A stretch of 64,000 nucleotides of DNA from Mameliella sp. CS4 (GTDB taxonomy: Bacteria > Pseudomonadota > Alphaproteobacteria > Rhodobacterales > Rhodobacteraceae): contig NZ_JAHXRQ010000019.1 in the NCBI RefSeq assembly GCF_019392335.1, positions 1 to 64,000 of the forward strand, written 5' to 3'. The notes under the pieces are model-generated. The model ran no database searches. It was not told the DNA's origin and saw only the letters and a list, made by a program, of their open reading frames with translations. Positions 28,926-37,225 of this stretch are shown here, one piece after another; within the stretch, counting starts at the first letter, position 1; each line of letters begins with the position of its first letter. Made by a program: the position numbers and the translations under genes.

Positions 28926-29326
28926 TGGATTATTGATGCCATGACACTTCATGGTAATCAATCCCTTTTTGGGGGAAATCGAGGAATGCGCCGGCAGACA
29001 GGGCCTTGGAAATAGGACAAAATCGACACCTCAGGAGCGAATTGGCGCAAACCTAGCGGGATGCGGAAAATTGGGCACAAGATGTAGACGCGCTCAGTGG
29101 TGAGAAAAAATTCCCCTACGGTCCCACGAAATCCACGGAAAAGGAGCACCAGGCCCTCGCGAACCCAATCTATCGAAGCTTGATGCCTGATTTTGACCTG
29201 CGAATCACCCTGAATCGGACCGATTCCGGCAGGTTCGGCGGGGTTCTGCCCGACCGGACCAGAATTTCCCACACTGAGTGCCACAAATTCCCAACAAGCA
29301 ATCGCACCGGGATCTTCCTGGCGGCT

Positions 29327-29411
29327 TGTAGGGTGACGCAAATTCTTGCCGTAAATTACACCAGTGTAGCGTGACGCTAAGTTTTACAGTGATTTACACT
29401 AAGTTTTACAG
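29327..29411. repeat. Probable right terminal repeats (transposase binding sites) of the prophage
   Basis: TGTAG(G/C)GTGACGC starts at 29327 and again at 29365, each followed by a related segment ending in T-T-A-C-A-C (a 38-bp imperfect repeat). CTAAGTTTTACAG occurs at 29377-29389 and 29399-29411, 22 bp apart. Mu-type elements begin with TG at both ends and carry arrays of transposase sites, so the terminus is placed at 29327; the 5-bp target duplicate would then be CGGCT (29322-29326). Unproven, because the other end is outside the window. The rest of 29412-29518 holds only a small GCTGCG/CGCAGC stem (29429-29443). Confidence 0.6.
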
Positions 29412-29518
29412 CAACGGGGTTTTCGAGAGCTGCGCCTCGCAGCCGATTGACCCCCCGCTAAACGCCTGTTTAACGCCCGCTCACGGACCCGGCCCGACCA
29501 GTGCCGGAGGTCGATCAA

Positions 29519-32500
29519 TCAAGACCCCGCAGCTGCGCTATCGCTGCCGACAGCGCCCCAGCCCTCCGGATTGTAGCTCTCGACGCGGACGCCGTAGGTG
29601 GCGCCAGCCGTCAGCCCGGTAATGGTGTACGACCGCGCGCGCAGGTCGGTCGCGACGACCGAGTATGTGCCGGACGCGGGGCTGTCCTCGACGCTGACGC
29701 GGTGCGCCTCTACTGGCCGTCTGCCATCGTCAGACGGCATGTCCCATGTGACGTCGATCTCGCCTGACGACGATCCTGTGACCGCAGCCACGGTCTGCGG
29801 TGCACCCGGCACCGCCACGGTGCCGGTCATGTCCCCGTTGGCAATCAGGGCGCCGATGATCGCGCGGGCAATGACGAGTTTGGCCGTGTCATTCGGGTGC
29901 GTACCGTCTCCGGTCTGGCTGCGCGGCCAGATGTCGTCCGCGATGTCCGACAGGTCATTTGCGCTGCCGTCGTTGAGGCACTGGATCGCGGCCAGGGTGC
30001 CCACGTAATAGCCGTCTGGCACCAGTGCTTCGGCAAATGTCCTCAGGTCGTTCCAGGCCGTGCGCAAAGCGGCGATCTCAGGATCTCCGTCGCTCTCGGA
30101 GCGGATCGGGTTTGCCTCGACAATATACAGGCTTGCCGTCAGTCTCTCATCAATCCGCGCGAGCGCATTTAGCCACTGGTCGCGCGTCTGGGTGCTGGCC
30201 AGTTCCCACGCGCCGTCGATATGGACGGTCACCGCGTCCCACATGGCCGGGTAGAGCGCGTGGCGCGCGGACTGCTCGGTCGCGGTGCTCCCACCTACCC
30301 CGTCTGTGCTGGTCAGGGCGTAATCGCCGTAATTGGCCAGCTCCTGCGAGATATACCGCTCGATTTTATTGCTGGCGGGAAAACTATCCCCCAACAGGTG
30401 CACCTGGGCACTTGTGTCTGCCATGAGCGCGCGCACCTCCGCGTCGGTGTAGCGCCCAGGATAGATTCCGGCGCTGTGAAGCGTGGCGTTGGTGAGCGCC
30501 GCGGCGCTGGCAGCATTGGCCCCGGTATGGATGCCGGTGGGAATGTCCATCGCCGTGTAAAACACTGTCGTGTTGCTCTGCGCCGGGCGTCCGTCAGAAA
30601 AGAACTCTGGCAGCCGGTCTTGCCGCAGCCGCAGCCCTACCCGATGCCGCCCCCAGCCCACGATGCCCGTGGACTGTCCCGGCCAGTCCAGAACCATGTC
30701 CGTGCCCTGATTTTGCACCGTCGCCTGCACCCGGAATGTGTCAGTGCCGCCGATATTGATTGTCTCGAATGCGCAACTGATCACGGTACCCGCGTCTGAC
30801 TCTATTTCCAGCAGCGTGCCAGAAGGCGAGGCCCCCTCTGCAAATTCATAGTCGAGCACTAAGAGCATTTCCGGCTCGAACCACGCGTCTTCGGTCAGGC
30901 TGTAGTGACCGCCCCCGTTGTCGGTCAGATCACCCAAGACACGATCAACCCCCGCCCAGGAAAACTCAGAGTTTTCGTAGTCGAGAATGACCGGATTTCC
31001 CCCGTTCGGTGTGCGCGAGACGTTCGGGAAGGTCCCCCGGAAAATGTCCGCACGAATGATCTCTTTCTGGGCGGCAGTCGGGATCGGCCCCCAGTATCCA
31101 CCGTAGAAACGACCCGTCGGCGCAGACGTGGACGCCGTGTTGCGCGATGTGAAAATGGCGAGCCCCTGCGTATCTGCGCTCACATCGTAAGGCACGATAG
31201 TTTTCGTCACGGTCGCCGGATTGGCTCCGAGGGGCGCGTTTTGACCGTTTGAGATGGTGCAAGTCAGGTCTGCGCCCGTGCGTTCGATATCGACAACGTG
31301 TGGTTTACCATACCCCAGGTTGCCAGCGATTTGCGTCAGGCTGCCCGCCGCGTTCGGCCAGCGCAGGCCCGCCGCGCCGTCAAATCGCAGCCCGCCATTG
31401 GCGGTGCTTGTGGTCCCGAAATAATAGGTGCCGGTACTGCCGGACTGATACCAGCCGCCGATGTGGCACCAGTCCGTCCCGAGGTCGAGCACGTTGCTGT
31501 TGCTGTCAATGGGGACATAGATCTCGCCGCTGCTGGCGGCCTCAATGTAAAACGAGCCCGCCGCGTCCTGCCGCAGGGTGCCGCGTGCCGCGTCAGAGGT
31601 GGCTACCGCACGGTATGTCTCATCGGTGCAGCGGATGCAGCCCACGGCGTCCCCCACCGCCGCTGGCGTCGTCGCTCCGTAATCCGCCTCCTGAAAGCAC
31701 AGCGTGGGGTCGATGCGCACCAGCAGACCGCCAATCGTGGCCGCGAGCCTCCCAACGTCACTGCCGACACGCTGCACGACCGGCGTGAGTGTACCGTCAA
31801 TATCGGTATACGCGCCGGTGCGCTCCCACCCAGCAGGGGTTTGCACGCCGAGCGGCTGCACAGCCATCACACCATAGGGAATACCAGCGCCAGATGCCTC
31901 CGTCGCCGCATCAAGTTGCCCCTTGTTAACCGCATGCCCGTCCGCCGTGCCGTCCGGCACCGCCACGCTATCGGCGCCGGTCATGTCCACGTCGCCCGTG
32001 AACGCGGGTCCTGCCAGTGGGGCCTTGGCATTCAGCGCGGTCTGTGTCGCTGTGCTGACAGGCTTGTCCGCATCGGCGGTATTGTCGACGTTACCCAGGC
32101 CCACGTCGCCCTTGACCAGCGTGACCGTGCCGGTCTTGCCTGCGACCGACAGCACCTGTTTGTCCTCCAGCCTGTACCAGTTTCCCGCGTAGGTCGTCGT
32201 GCTCGCGGCATCAACCAATGCGACCACCTGGTCACCGACAACGAACGGGATGCCGTCCACCGTGCCAGCGGTATTCACCTCCCAGAGGTCATTGGCCGAT
32301 GCTGCGGCGGGGAAGCTTCCAGACGACGCATCCCATCCACCCTGTAGGGCAAAGTCACCCACGGCGGCCTCCAGCGCTTCGATGCGTGTCTCGTGATCGT
32401 CGGTGACCGTCGTGGGGGCCTTGGCCGCAATCGCATCGGCCACCGCCCCCGTCGCGGCGAGAGCCGTCGCAAGGGCGGTCGAGGACAATGGCCCGGTGGA

Positions 32501-32575
32501 TCCGTTGTGCAGCGCGAAGACAAAATCGAACCCTGCCAAAACGTCCTTGTCGGAAATGCGTATGCCTGTGCTCAT
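29519..32575 (-). CDS. Tail fibre/receptor-binding protein with SGNH hydrolase and FN3 domains
   Basis: 1018 aa, last gene of the prophage. The N-terminal part has tail-fibre motifs (VLSVAGKTGTVTLVKGDVGL, LGNVDNTADADKPVS, TQTALNAKAPLAGPAFTGDV). The middle is a jelly-roll-like region of unknown type. An SGNH/GDSL-like hydrolase follows: GDS block at 729-731 and DGTH near 890-893, giving the Ser and Asp/His residues. The last about 95 residues form a fibronectin type III domain (VPGAPQTVAAVTG...YTITGLTAGATYGVRV). It probably binds and de-esterifies a surface glycan during adsorption. It is separated from the tail tip gene by 8 bp. Confidence 0.85.
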   Translation of the reverse strand: MSTGIRISDKDVLAGFDFVFALHNGSTGPLSSTALATALAATGAVADAIAAKAPTTVTDDHETRIEALEAAVGDFALQGGWDASSGSFPAAASANDLWEVNTAGTVDGIPFVVGDQVVALVDAASTTTYAGNWYRLEDKQVLSVAGKTGTVTLVKGDVGLGNVDNTADADKPVSTATQTALNAKAPLAGPAFTGDVDMTGADSVAVPDGTADGHAVNKGQLDAATEASGAGIPYGVMAVQPLGVQTPAGWERTGAYTDIDGTLTPVVQRVGSDVGRLAATIGGLLVRIDPTLCFQEADYGATTPAAVGDAVGCIRCTDETYRAVATSDAARGTLRQDAAGSFYIEAASSGEIYVPIDSNSNVLDLGTDWCHIGGWYQSGSTGTYYFGTTSTANGGLRFDGAAGLRWPNAAGSLTQIAGNLGYGKPHVVDIERTGADLTCTISNGQNAPLGANPATVTKTIVPYDVSADTQGLAIFTSRNTASTSAPTGRFYGGYWGPIPTAAQKEIIRADIFRGTFPNVSRTPNGGNPVILDYENSEFSWAGVDRVLGDLTDNGGGHYSLTEDAWFEPEMLLVLDYEFAEGASPSGTLLEIESDAGTVISCAFETINIGGTDTFRVQATVQNQGTDMVLDWPGQSTGIVGWGRHRVGLRLRQDRLPEFFSDGRPAQSNTTVFYTAMDIPTGIHTGANAASAAALTNATLHSAGIYPGRYTDAEVRALMADTSAQVHLLGDSFPASNKIERYISQELANYGDYALTSTDGVGGSTATEQSARHALYPAMWDAVTVHIDGAWELASTQTRDQWLNALARIDERLTASLYIVEANPIRSESDGDPEIAALRTAWNDLRTFAEALVPDGYYVGTLAAIQCLNDGSANDLSDIADDIWPRSQTGDGTHPNDTAKLVIARAIIGALIANGDMTGTVAVPGAPQTVAAVTGSSSGEIDVTWDMPSDDGRRPVEAHRVSVEDSPASGTYSVVATDLRARSYTITGLTAGATYGVRVESYNPEGWGAVGSDSAAAGS

Positions 32576-32583
32576 GTGGGGCC

Positions 32584-35500
32584 TCAGATGATGGTGACTG
32601 TGATGGCGGCGGACACGGCCGAGCCGATCCCGTCGCTGTTGAGGGCTGCAAATCGGTATTCAAACGCCCCTTGAGGGGCACTTGCGGCGGTCTCGCGGAT
32701 CAGGGTCAGGCTCTCGACCGTGCCGTCGAAATCGGAGGTCGACACAACCTCGATCCTGTCATTTCCAGTCACCGCGTCGAGGCTGAAGAGCGCCTGGCCA
32801 TCGGCACTGATCGCGCTCGTGGGCACGGCGGTCCCGCCCGCCAGCTGCACGGTGACCGACCCGGCCGTCCGGCCGGAAATCGTGACCTGACCCCGGTAGG
32901 TCTCTCCTACTGTGAGGCTCAGGGACTGTGACAGGGTGGATGCCGCGCCCGGCGTGTGGCTGGCGGGCAGCGTTGCGCTGCCCCAGCCGCCGCCGTTCGT
33001 CCAGGTCGCCGCCAGCAGATCGGCACGGGTGCTGTCGCCATCGGTGAAGGTGACGGGCTGGCCGGAGGGCACTGGTTGGCCGAGGAAATCCTCGTCCGTC
33101 TCGGTCTCCGGCGCACCGAGGACATCCGCAACCGGGTCGAAACTGTCGCCGACCGCCGTGCGGAAGATCTGCACGCTCGCGGTGTTCAGATCGCCCACCG
33201 CCACGGTGATCTGCGTCACGCCCAGGCCGGCGGACACGGTGACGGCCTCCAGATCGATCTCCTCCGGCAGGGCGCCCAGGTCCGCGCCGACGGTGACGGT
33301 CGCGGTGGCGGTATAGGCGCCCCAGTCGCCATCGAAGTCGAGCGCACGCGCACGCAGCTCGACCACGTCGTCCTGGTCATAGCTCAGCTCGGCCGAGAGC
33401 GCCGTCGCCACCGTGGTCCAGGACCCTGCTCCCTGCAGCCGGTGGTCCAGCTCGAAGGAGGCGATCAGCGCCCGGTCGTCGGGGGCGGTGGCCAGGGTGA
33501 CCTGCAAGCTCCGCGCGTCGCTGCCGTAGACCCCCTCGGCCGCCGTGGTTTCGATCCCGGCGAAGACCGGCGCCAGCGGGTCGATGCCGACGTCCACGAT
33601 CTGCCCGACGATGGGGGACCAGGTCTCGGGCACATAGGCATCGGTCAGTTCTTCGATCTCTGGCGCGGCATTGGTCAGCGTGACCGTGGCCGAGAAATCC
33701 TCACCCGGCTCGATGTCCAGCACCAGCGCCCGCTCGGAGACGTCCGAGACCGGACCGAAGAGGATCATTGCCCCCTCGGCCGGAACATCGGCCCCGGTGA
33801 CATGCAGCGTCCTGGTCTGCCCCGGCACCGTCTGCACCGCGCTCAGCACAGACTGCCCCACCGGATCTTCCTCGTCGAAGCCGATGAAGCGGATCGCGTA
33901 GCTCTGCCCGGCCTCCATTGTCACCATCTCGTCGAGGATGATCAGCGCGTCCTGGGCGGACAGCACCCATGCCGAGGCCTGCGTGCTGTCCAGGACCGGG
34001 TGTGTCAGCCAGACATGATCGCCGCGCGTCTCCACGCGTGCCGCCCCCGATCGTTCGACCGTCCAGCGGTCGCGCCGATGCTCGACCACCAGCATGTCGC
34101 GGTAGATCTCGCGGGCGATTTCTGTGGCGTTGGTCTTGCCCGGTTTCTGCCACTCCTCGACCAGGTCATAGGGCGCGCTCTTGCCTGGCCAGGGCACCAC
34201 GACCTCGCCGTCGAGATAGTCGTTGTCCTCGTCCTTGAAGTGGACCCTTACCGCATCGGGCGTGCGCAGGAAGCTGCGCTGCCCCTGGAAGTTGCGGCTG
34301 TTGCGCGGCGCGATATGGGTTCGCTCGCGGGGCGGTTGCCGGTCGATGATCACCGACCAGGCCGCGCCATCGTGCCAGGGGCTGGCCCGGCCGGCGGCGG
34401 CGATGACGGTTAGCCGGTCCAGCAGGCTTTCCCAGCGCCGCTGATCGCGGTCATAGTGCAGGCCCTTCGCGGTGCAGAATTCGTGCCAGTCCGCCAGCGC
34501 TTCCCAGTCGATCTCCGCGTCGGCGACCGGCTCGGGATTGTCCGGCCCCTGCAGCGCCAAGAGATAGGCCGAGGCCGGGTTCCGGGTCAGCGCCTCGGTC
34601 CAGGTCTCGCCATCCCAGTCGAGCGCGTAGCGCTGCACCAGCGCGTTGAGCTGGTCGAGCGTGCCGGAGAGCTGATACGTGGCGCGCATTTTCACCGATA
34701 TCATCGCAAGCGGCGCGCTCATGCGCTCAAGGTCGATCGGGTATTCCGGCCGGTAGCCCTGCACCGCGGTCAGGTAGACCGTGCGGGAGATCCTCGAATG
34801 ATCCTCGCTGGAGGAGGTCCGTGTCAGGCGGATCTCCCAGTCCCCGCGCGAGGGCAGCGCCCAAGTGTATTGCCGGCGGAATGGCTTGGCGCTGGCGGCG
34901 GAGTATTCCAGCTCAGCGACCTCAGTCCAGCTCACTGACCCGACCTCGCGCTGGTCGAGCCGGAACGTCACGGTGTGGCGCTTGTTCTCCTCCGAGTTCA
35001 CGTCGAAGCGGTAGAGACCGCCGGGGAAGTTCAGCACGATCCCGCCGCGCACCGCGTCCGATGCCAGCCTCCGGATCACCGGCGTCTCGATCAGCCCACC
35101 CGCCTTGTCCGGGTTGCCGTCGTCGTCAAGACCGTAGTCGTGGATCAGCTCGATCTGCTCGGGTTGCTCGATCGCCTGGATCGACGTGATGGTCACCGGA
35201 TCATCGTCGAGCGCCCCCTCGCGCAACTCGTACTCGATGTCGCTGAACTCGGTGATCGGCGTATCGCCTATGCGGATGTCAGAGATATCAAGACGGCCAT
35301 AGCCGAAGAGGAACAGCGCCCGGATATACTGATCGTCGCCGACGATCTGCTGGTAGGGTTGCATGGCAAAGACGGGTGCGACCCGGATACGACCCATCGG
35401 CATGGGAACGGGCTCGCCGTGGATGGCCTGGTTGCGCAATCCCTCAACCGCGTAATCGGTCTCGGGATCCCCCGGACCATCCGGCGACTGCGGCAACTGG

Positions 35501-36285
35501 ATCAGCGAGTTCAGCGCCGCCGCCCCCAGCGCCGTGACGGCCAGGGCTCCCCCGAATGCGAGGATGTTGACCACCGGCGTGGCCAACCCCAGACCGGAAA
35601 GGAAAACCGCAGCCTTGATGGCTAGGGCGCCCACGCCCGGCACCACGCGCAGGGCGACATGGGTGCCGGCGTGCGGCGTGATGCGGCACCACCAAGCGCG
35701 CGGGACCGGGCGCCAGTCACGTCCATGCGCCATCGTCACCCGGACCCGGCTCAGCACGCTGTCCGGCGCACCGGGGAACACCCGGTCGACGATCTGAGCG
35801 ATGGTCAGTGTGGGCGCCAGATCAAAGCTCTGGCGCAGTTGGTCAGGCAACATGCCCCGCGCGGCGATCACATGGACCGGCGCGGGCCGGGCATAGCGGT
35901 AGACCCCCATCAGCCGCTTGCGCCACATCGGATCCCGGATCGGGACGGTACAGCTCTCGCTGTGGCCGTGGATGTGCAGCATGTCGCGGGCATCCACGGC
36001 CACGGCGACATGGGTGGCATGCGCCCCCACCCGGAACAGCAAGACGTCGAAAGGCGCGATCTCCTCGACCGCGCGCCACGGTCCCTTGTCCCGCTCGCCC
36101 GTGATCAACGCGCCCAGTTCCGCCCGTTCCGCCAGGTCCGGGCAGACGTCGGTGTAGCTGGGCAGGTCGATCCCCAGCTCGCCCCAATAAACCAGGCGCA
36201 CCAGCCCCCAGCAGTCCGCGCCCGCGCGGCTGCGCCCGTGGTCCTGCTGCGGGATCCCGAGGTATTCGACCGACCAACAGCTCAT
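32584..36285 (-). CDS. Tail tip/host specificity protein with N-terminal NlpC/P60 domain
   Basis: 1233 aa. Residues 1-135 form an NlpC/P60-type cysteine peptidase with Cys25 (GADCWGLVR), His92 (HATHVAVAVD) and His105. Residues about 220-280 are hydrophobic (SGLGLATPVVNILAFGGALA), like the lambda I/J junction. From about 290 onward it resembles the central tail (gpJ/GTA gp15-like) fold: AVEGLRNQAIHGEPVPMPMG, FLFGYGRLDISDI and later repeated beta-sandwich segments. In lambda the peptidase (gpK) and J are separate, so this is a fusion. It overlaps the DUF1833 gene by 4 bp. Likely role: wall degradation and receptor contact at the tail tip. Confidence 0.85.
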   Translation of the reverse strand: MSCWSVEYLGIPQQDHGRSRAGADCWGLVRLVYWGELGIDLPSYTDVCPDLAERAELGALITGERDKGPWRAVEEIAPFDVLLFRVGAHATHVAVAVDARDMLHIHGHSESCTVPIRDPMWRKRLMGVYRYARPAPVHVIAARGMLPDQLRQSFDLAPTLTIAQIVDRVFPGAPDSVLSRVRVTMAHGRDWRPVPRAWWCRITPHAGTHVALRVVPGVGALAIKAAVFLSGLGLATPVVNILAFGGALAVTALGAAALNSLIQLPQSPDGPGDPETDYAVEGLRNQAIHGEPVPMPMGRIRVAPVFAMQPYQQIVGDDQYIRALFLFGYGRLDISDIRIGDTPITEFSDIEYELREGALDDDPVTITSIQAIEQPEQIELIHDYGLDDDGNPDKAGGLIETPVIRRLASDAVRGGIVLNFPGGLYRFDVNSEENKRHTVTFRLDQREVGSVSWTEVAELEYSAASAKPFRRQYTWALPSRGDWEIRLTRTSSSEDHSRISRTVYLTAVQGYRPEYPIDLERMSAPLAMISVKMRATYQLSGTLDQLNALVQRYALDWDGETWTEALTRNPASAYLLALQGPDNPEPVADAEIDWEALADWHEFCTAKGLHYDRDQRRWESLLDRLTVIAAAGRASPWHDGAAWSVIIDRQPPRERTHIAPRNSRNFQGQRSFLRTPDAVRVHFKDEDNDYLDGEVVVPWPGKSAPYDLVEEWQKPGKTNATEIAREIYRDMLVVEHRRDRWTVERSGAARVETRGDHVWLTHPVLDSTQASAWVLSAQDALIILDEMVTMEAGQSYAIRFIGFDEEDPVGQSVLSAVQTVPGQTRTLHVTGADVPAEGAMILFGPVSDVSERALVLDIEPGEDFSATVTLTNAAPEIEELTDAYVPETWSPIVGQIVDVGIDPLAPVFAGIETTAAEGVYGSDARSLQVTLATAPDDRALIASFELDHRLQGAGSWTTVATALSAELSYDQDDVVELRARALDFDGDWGAYTATATVTVGADLGALPEEIDLEAVTVSAGLGVTQITVAVGDLNTASVQIFRTAVGDSFDPVADVLGAPETETDEDFLGQPVPSGQPVTFTDGDSTRADLLAATWTNGGGWGSATLPASHTPGAASTLSQSLSLTVGETYRGQVTISGRTAGSVTVQLAGGTAVPTSAISADGQALFSLDAVTGNDRIEVVSTSDFDGTVESLTLIRETAASAPQGAFEYRFAALNSDGIGSAVSAAITVTII

Positions 36286-36803
36286 CGGAACAGCCCCGGG
36301 AACCGGTCCTTGGTCATCAGGTCGCGCGGGACGCCACGCTCTTCGATGGCCCGGCGGGCGGAGGTGATGACCAATTGGTCGCTGTAGGAGATGTCCGAGA
36401 CCTCCAGGCCCCGGTACTCGATCTCGACCGTGTCCGGCGAGGCGGCATAGACAACCGCCAGGTGCGCCGTCGCCGGCGTGATGGTCGAGCGCAACTTCTT
36501 GACCAGGGTGTCATCGAAGAGACTGAGGATGACGCGCACGGCCGCAGGCGCATCCTCCTGGTCCCCGGGCATCTGGTAGCTGGCAAAGGCGAACTCGTAA
36601 TACTCGGTCGCAGGGTCCGCCCCGTTCCAGGTCGACCGTGTGCCGTAAAGCAGCGGGTCGACCGACAGACGTGTCGCGTCCGAGGAGATGCGGATCGGCG
36701 CGTCGAGATCCGCATGCTCGAACTGCATCAGCAACACCTCGACCTCGGTGGAACTGCGTGCCTCGTCGTGGCGGCGGGCGGTGATGGAAACAGAGCGGCT
36801 CAT
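36282..36803 (-). CDS. DUF1833-like minor tail protein
   Basis: 173 aa. Resembles the DUF1833 phage tail family (LLMQFEHADLDAPIRISSDA near the N-terminus). It lies between the tail tip gene and the 141-aa gene, overlapping both by 4 bp, in the place of lambda gpL-type distal tail proteins. The role as a minor tail or tip-assembly protein comes from position and weak family likeness. Confidence 0.75.
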   Translation of the reverse strand: MSRSVSITARRHDEARSSTEVEVLLMQFEHADLDAPIRISSDATRLSVDPLLYGTRSTWNGADPATEYYEFAFASYQMPGDQEDAPAAVRVILSLFDDTLVKKLRSTITPATAHLAVVYAASPDTVEIEYRGLEVSDISYSDQLVITSARRAIEERGVPRDLMTKDRFPGLFR

Positions 36804-37225
36804 GGCAGGTCGTAGACGGTGAAGGAGACGTCGATGGAGGTCCCGCGAATGGGGCCACTAAGCGGCGGTTCATCCCCCCAGAGGCAGAGCATCACGCGCT
36901 CGCCCAGGATCGGTGTGTCATCCTCGAACAGGAGCGGCGTGCCGTCGGTATCGAACAAGGGAAGCCCGTCGCGGCGCGGGTCCGGCATCCAGAACGGCAA
37001 GGTCCCGGTGACCAGGTCCGCCCGGAAGAACCGGTCGAGTATGCCCTGCTGCTCGGGATCCAGCACCAGCTTCAGCTGCAGCAGCGCGGGCACGCCGGAA
37101 TAGCGCGGGGCGTAGCGCGGCACGCCGTGCTCGGCGGCGCGGCGGCGGCGGTTGTCCTGCAACGTCTCGGCATAGGCATTCCGCAGGGGCCGGGGCAGTT
37201 CGCTGGGCCAGGTCGGGACCGTCAT
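36800..37225 (-). CDS. Minor tail protein (lambda gpM-like position)
   Basis: 141 aa. Not firmly recognised. The sequence pattern (WPSELPRPLRNAY at the start, ILDRFFRADLVTGTLPFWMP in the middle, DVSFTVYDLP at the end) resembles short distal tail proteins encoded next to tape measure genes in Mu-like siphoviruses. It overlaps the tape measure start region and the DUF1833 gene by 4 bp each. Confidence 0.65.
   Translation of the reverse strand: MTVPTWPSELPRPLRNAYAETLQDNRRRRAAEHGVPRYAPRYSGVPALLQLKLVLDPEQQGILDRFFRADLVTGTLPFWMPDPRRDGLPLFDTDGTPLLFEDDTPILGERVMLCLWGDEPPLSGPIRGTSIDVSFTVYDLP

Larger units (their letters stand above)
28675..29326. other. Host leader between mraZ and the prophage end
   Basis: 652 bp with no convincing gene. 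Contents: the 14-bp inverted repeat at 28712-28747, a small stem ACCCGC/GCGGGT (28752-28766), a distant inverted repeat pair (28830-28839 with 28916-28925), and a palindrome CCATGA-cact-TCATGG (28939-28954) flanked by TTGAT/ATCAA. The mraZ promoter is probably in here, but no -35/-10 pair stood out. RNase P RNA, found near mraZ in some relatives, was not recognised. Confidence 0.6.

Noticed and set aside
29265-29293. TGGGA-type repeats on the minus strand that resemble MraZ boxes (also near 29103-29118)
   Set aside because: Spacing is irregular (10 and 12 bases), one copy is TGGCA, and they are more than 400 bp from mraZ. Not enough to call an operator.
28675-29326. RNase P RNA (rnpB) upstream of mraZ
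   Set aside because: Expected conserved blocks were not found on either strand.
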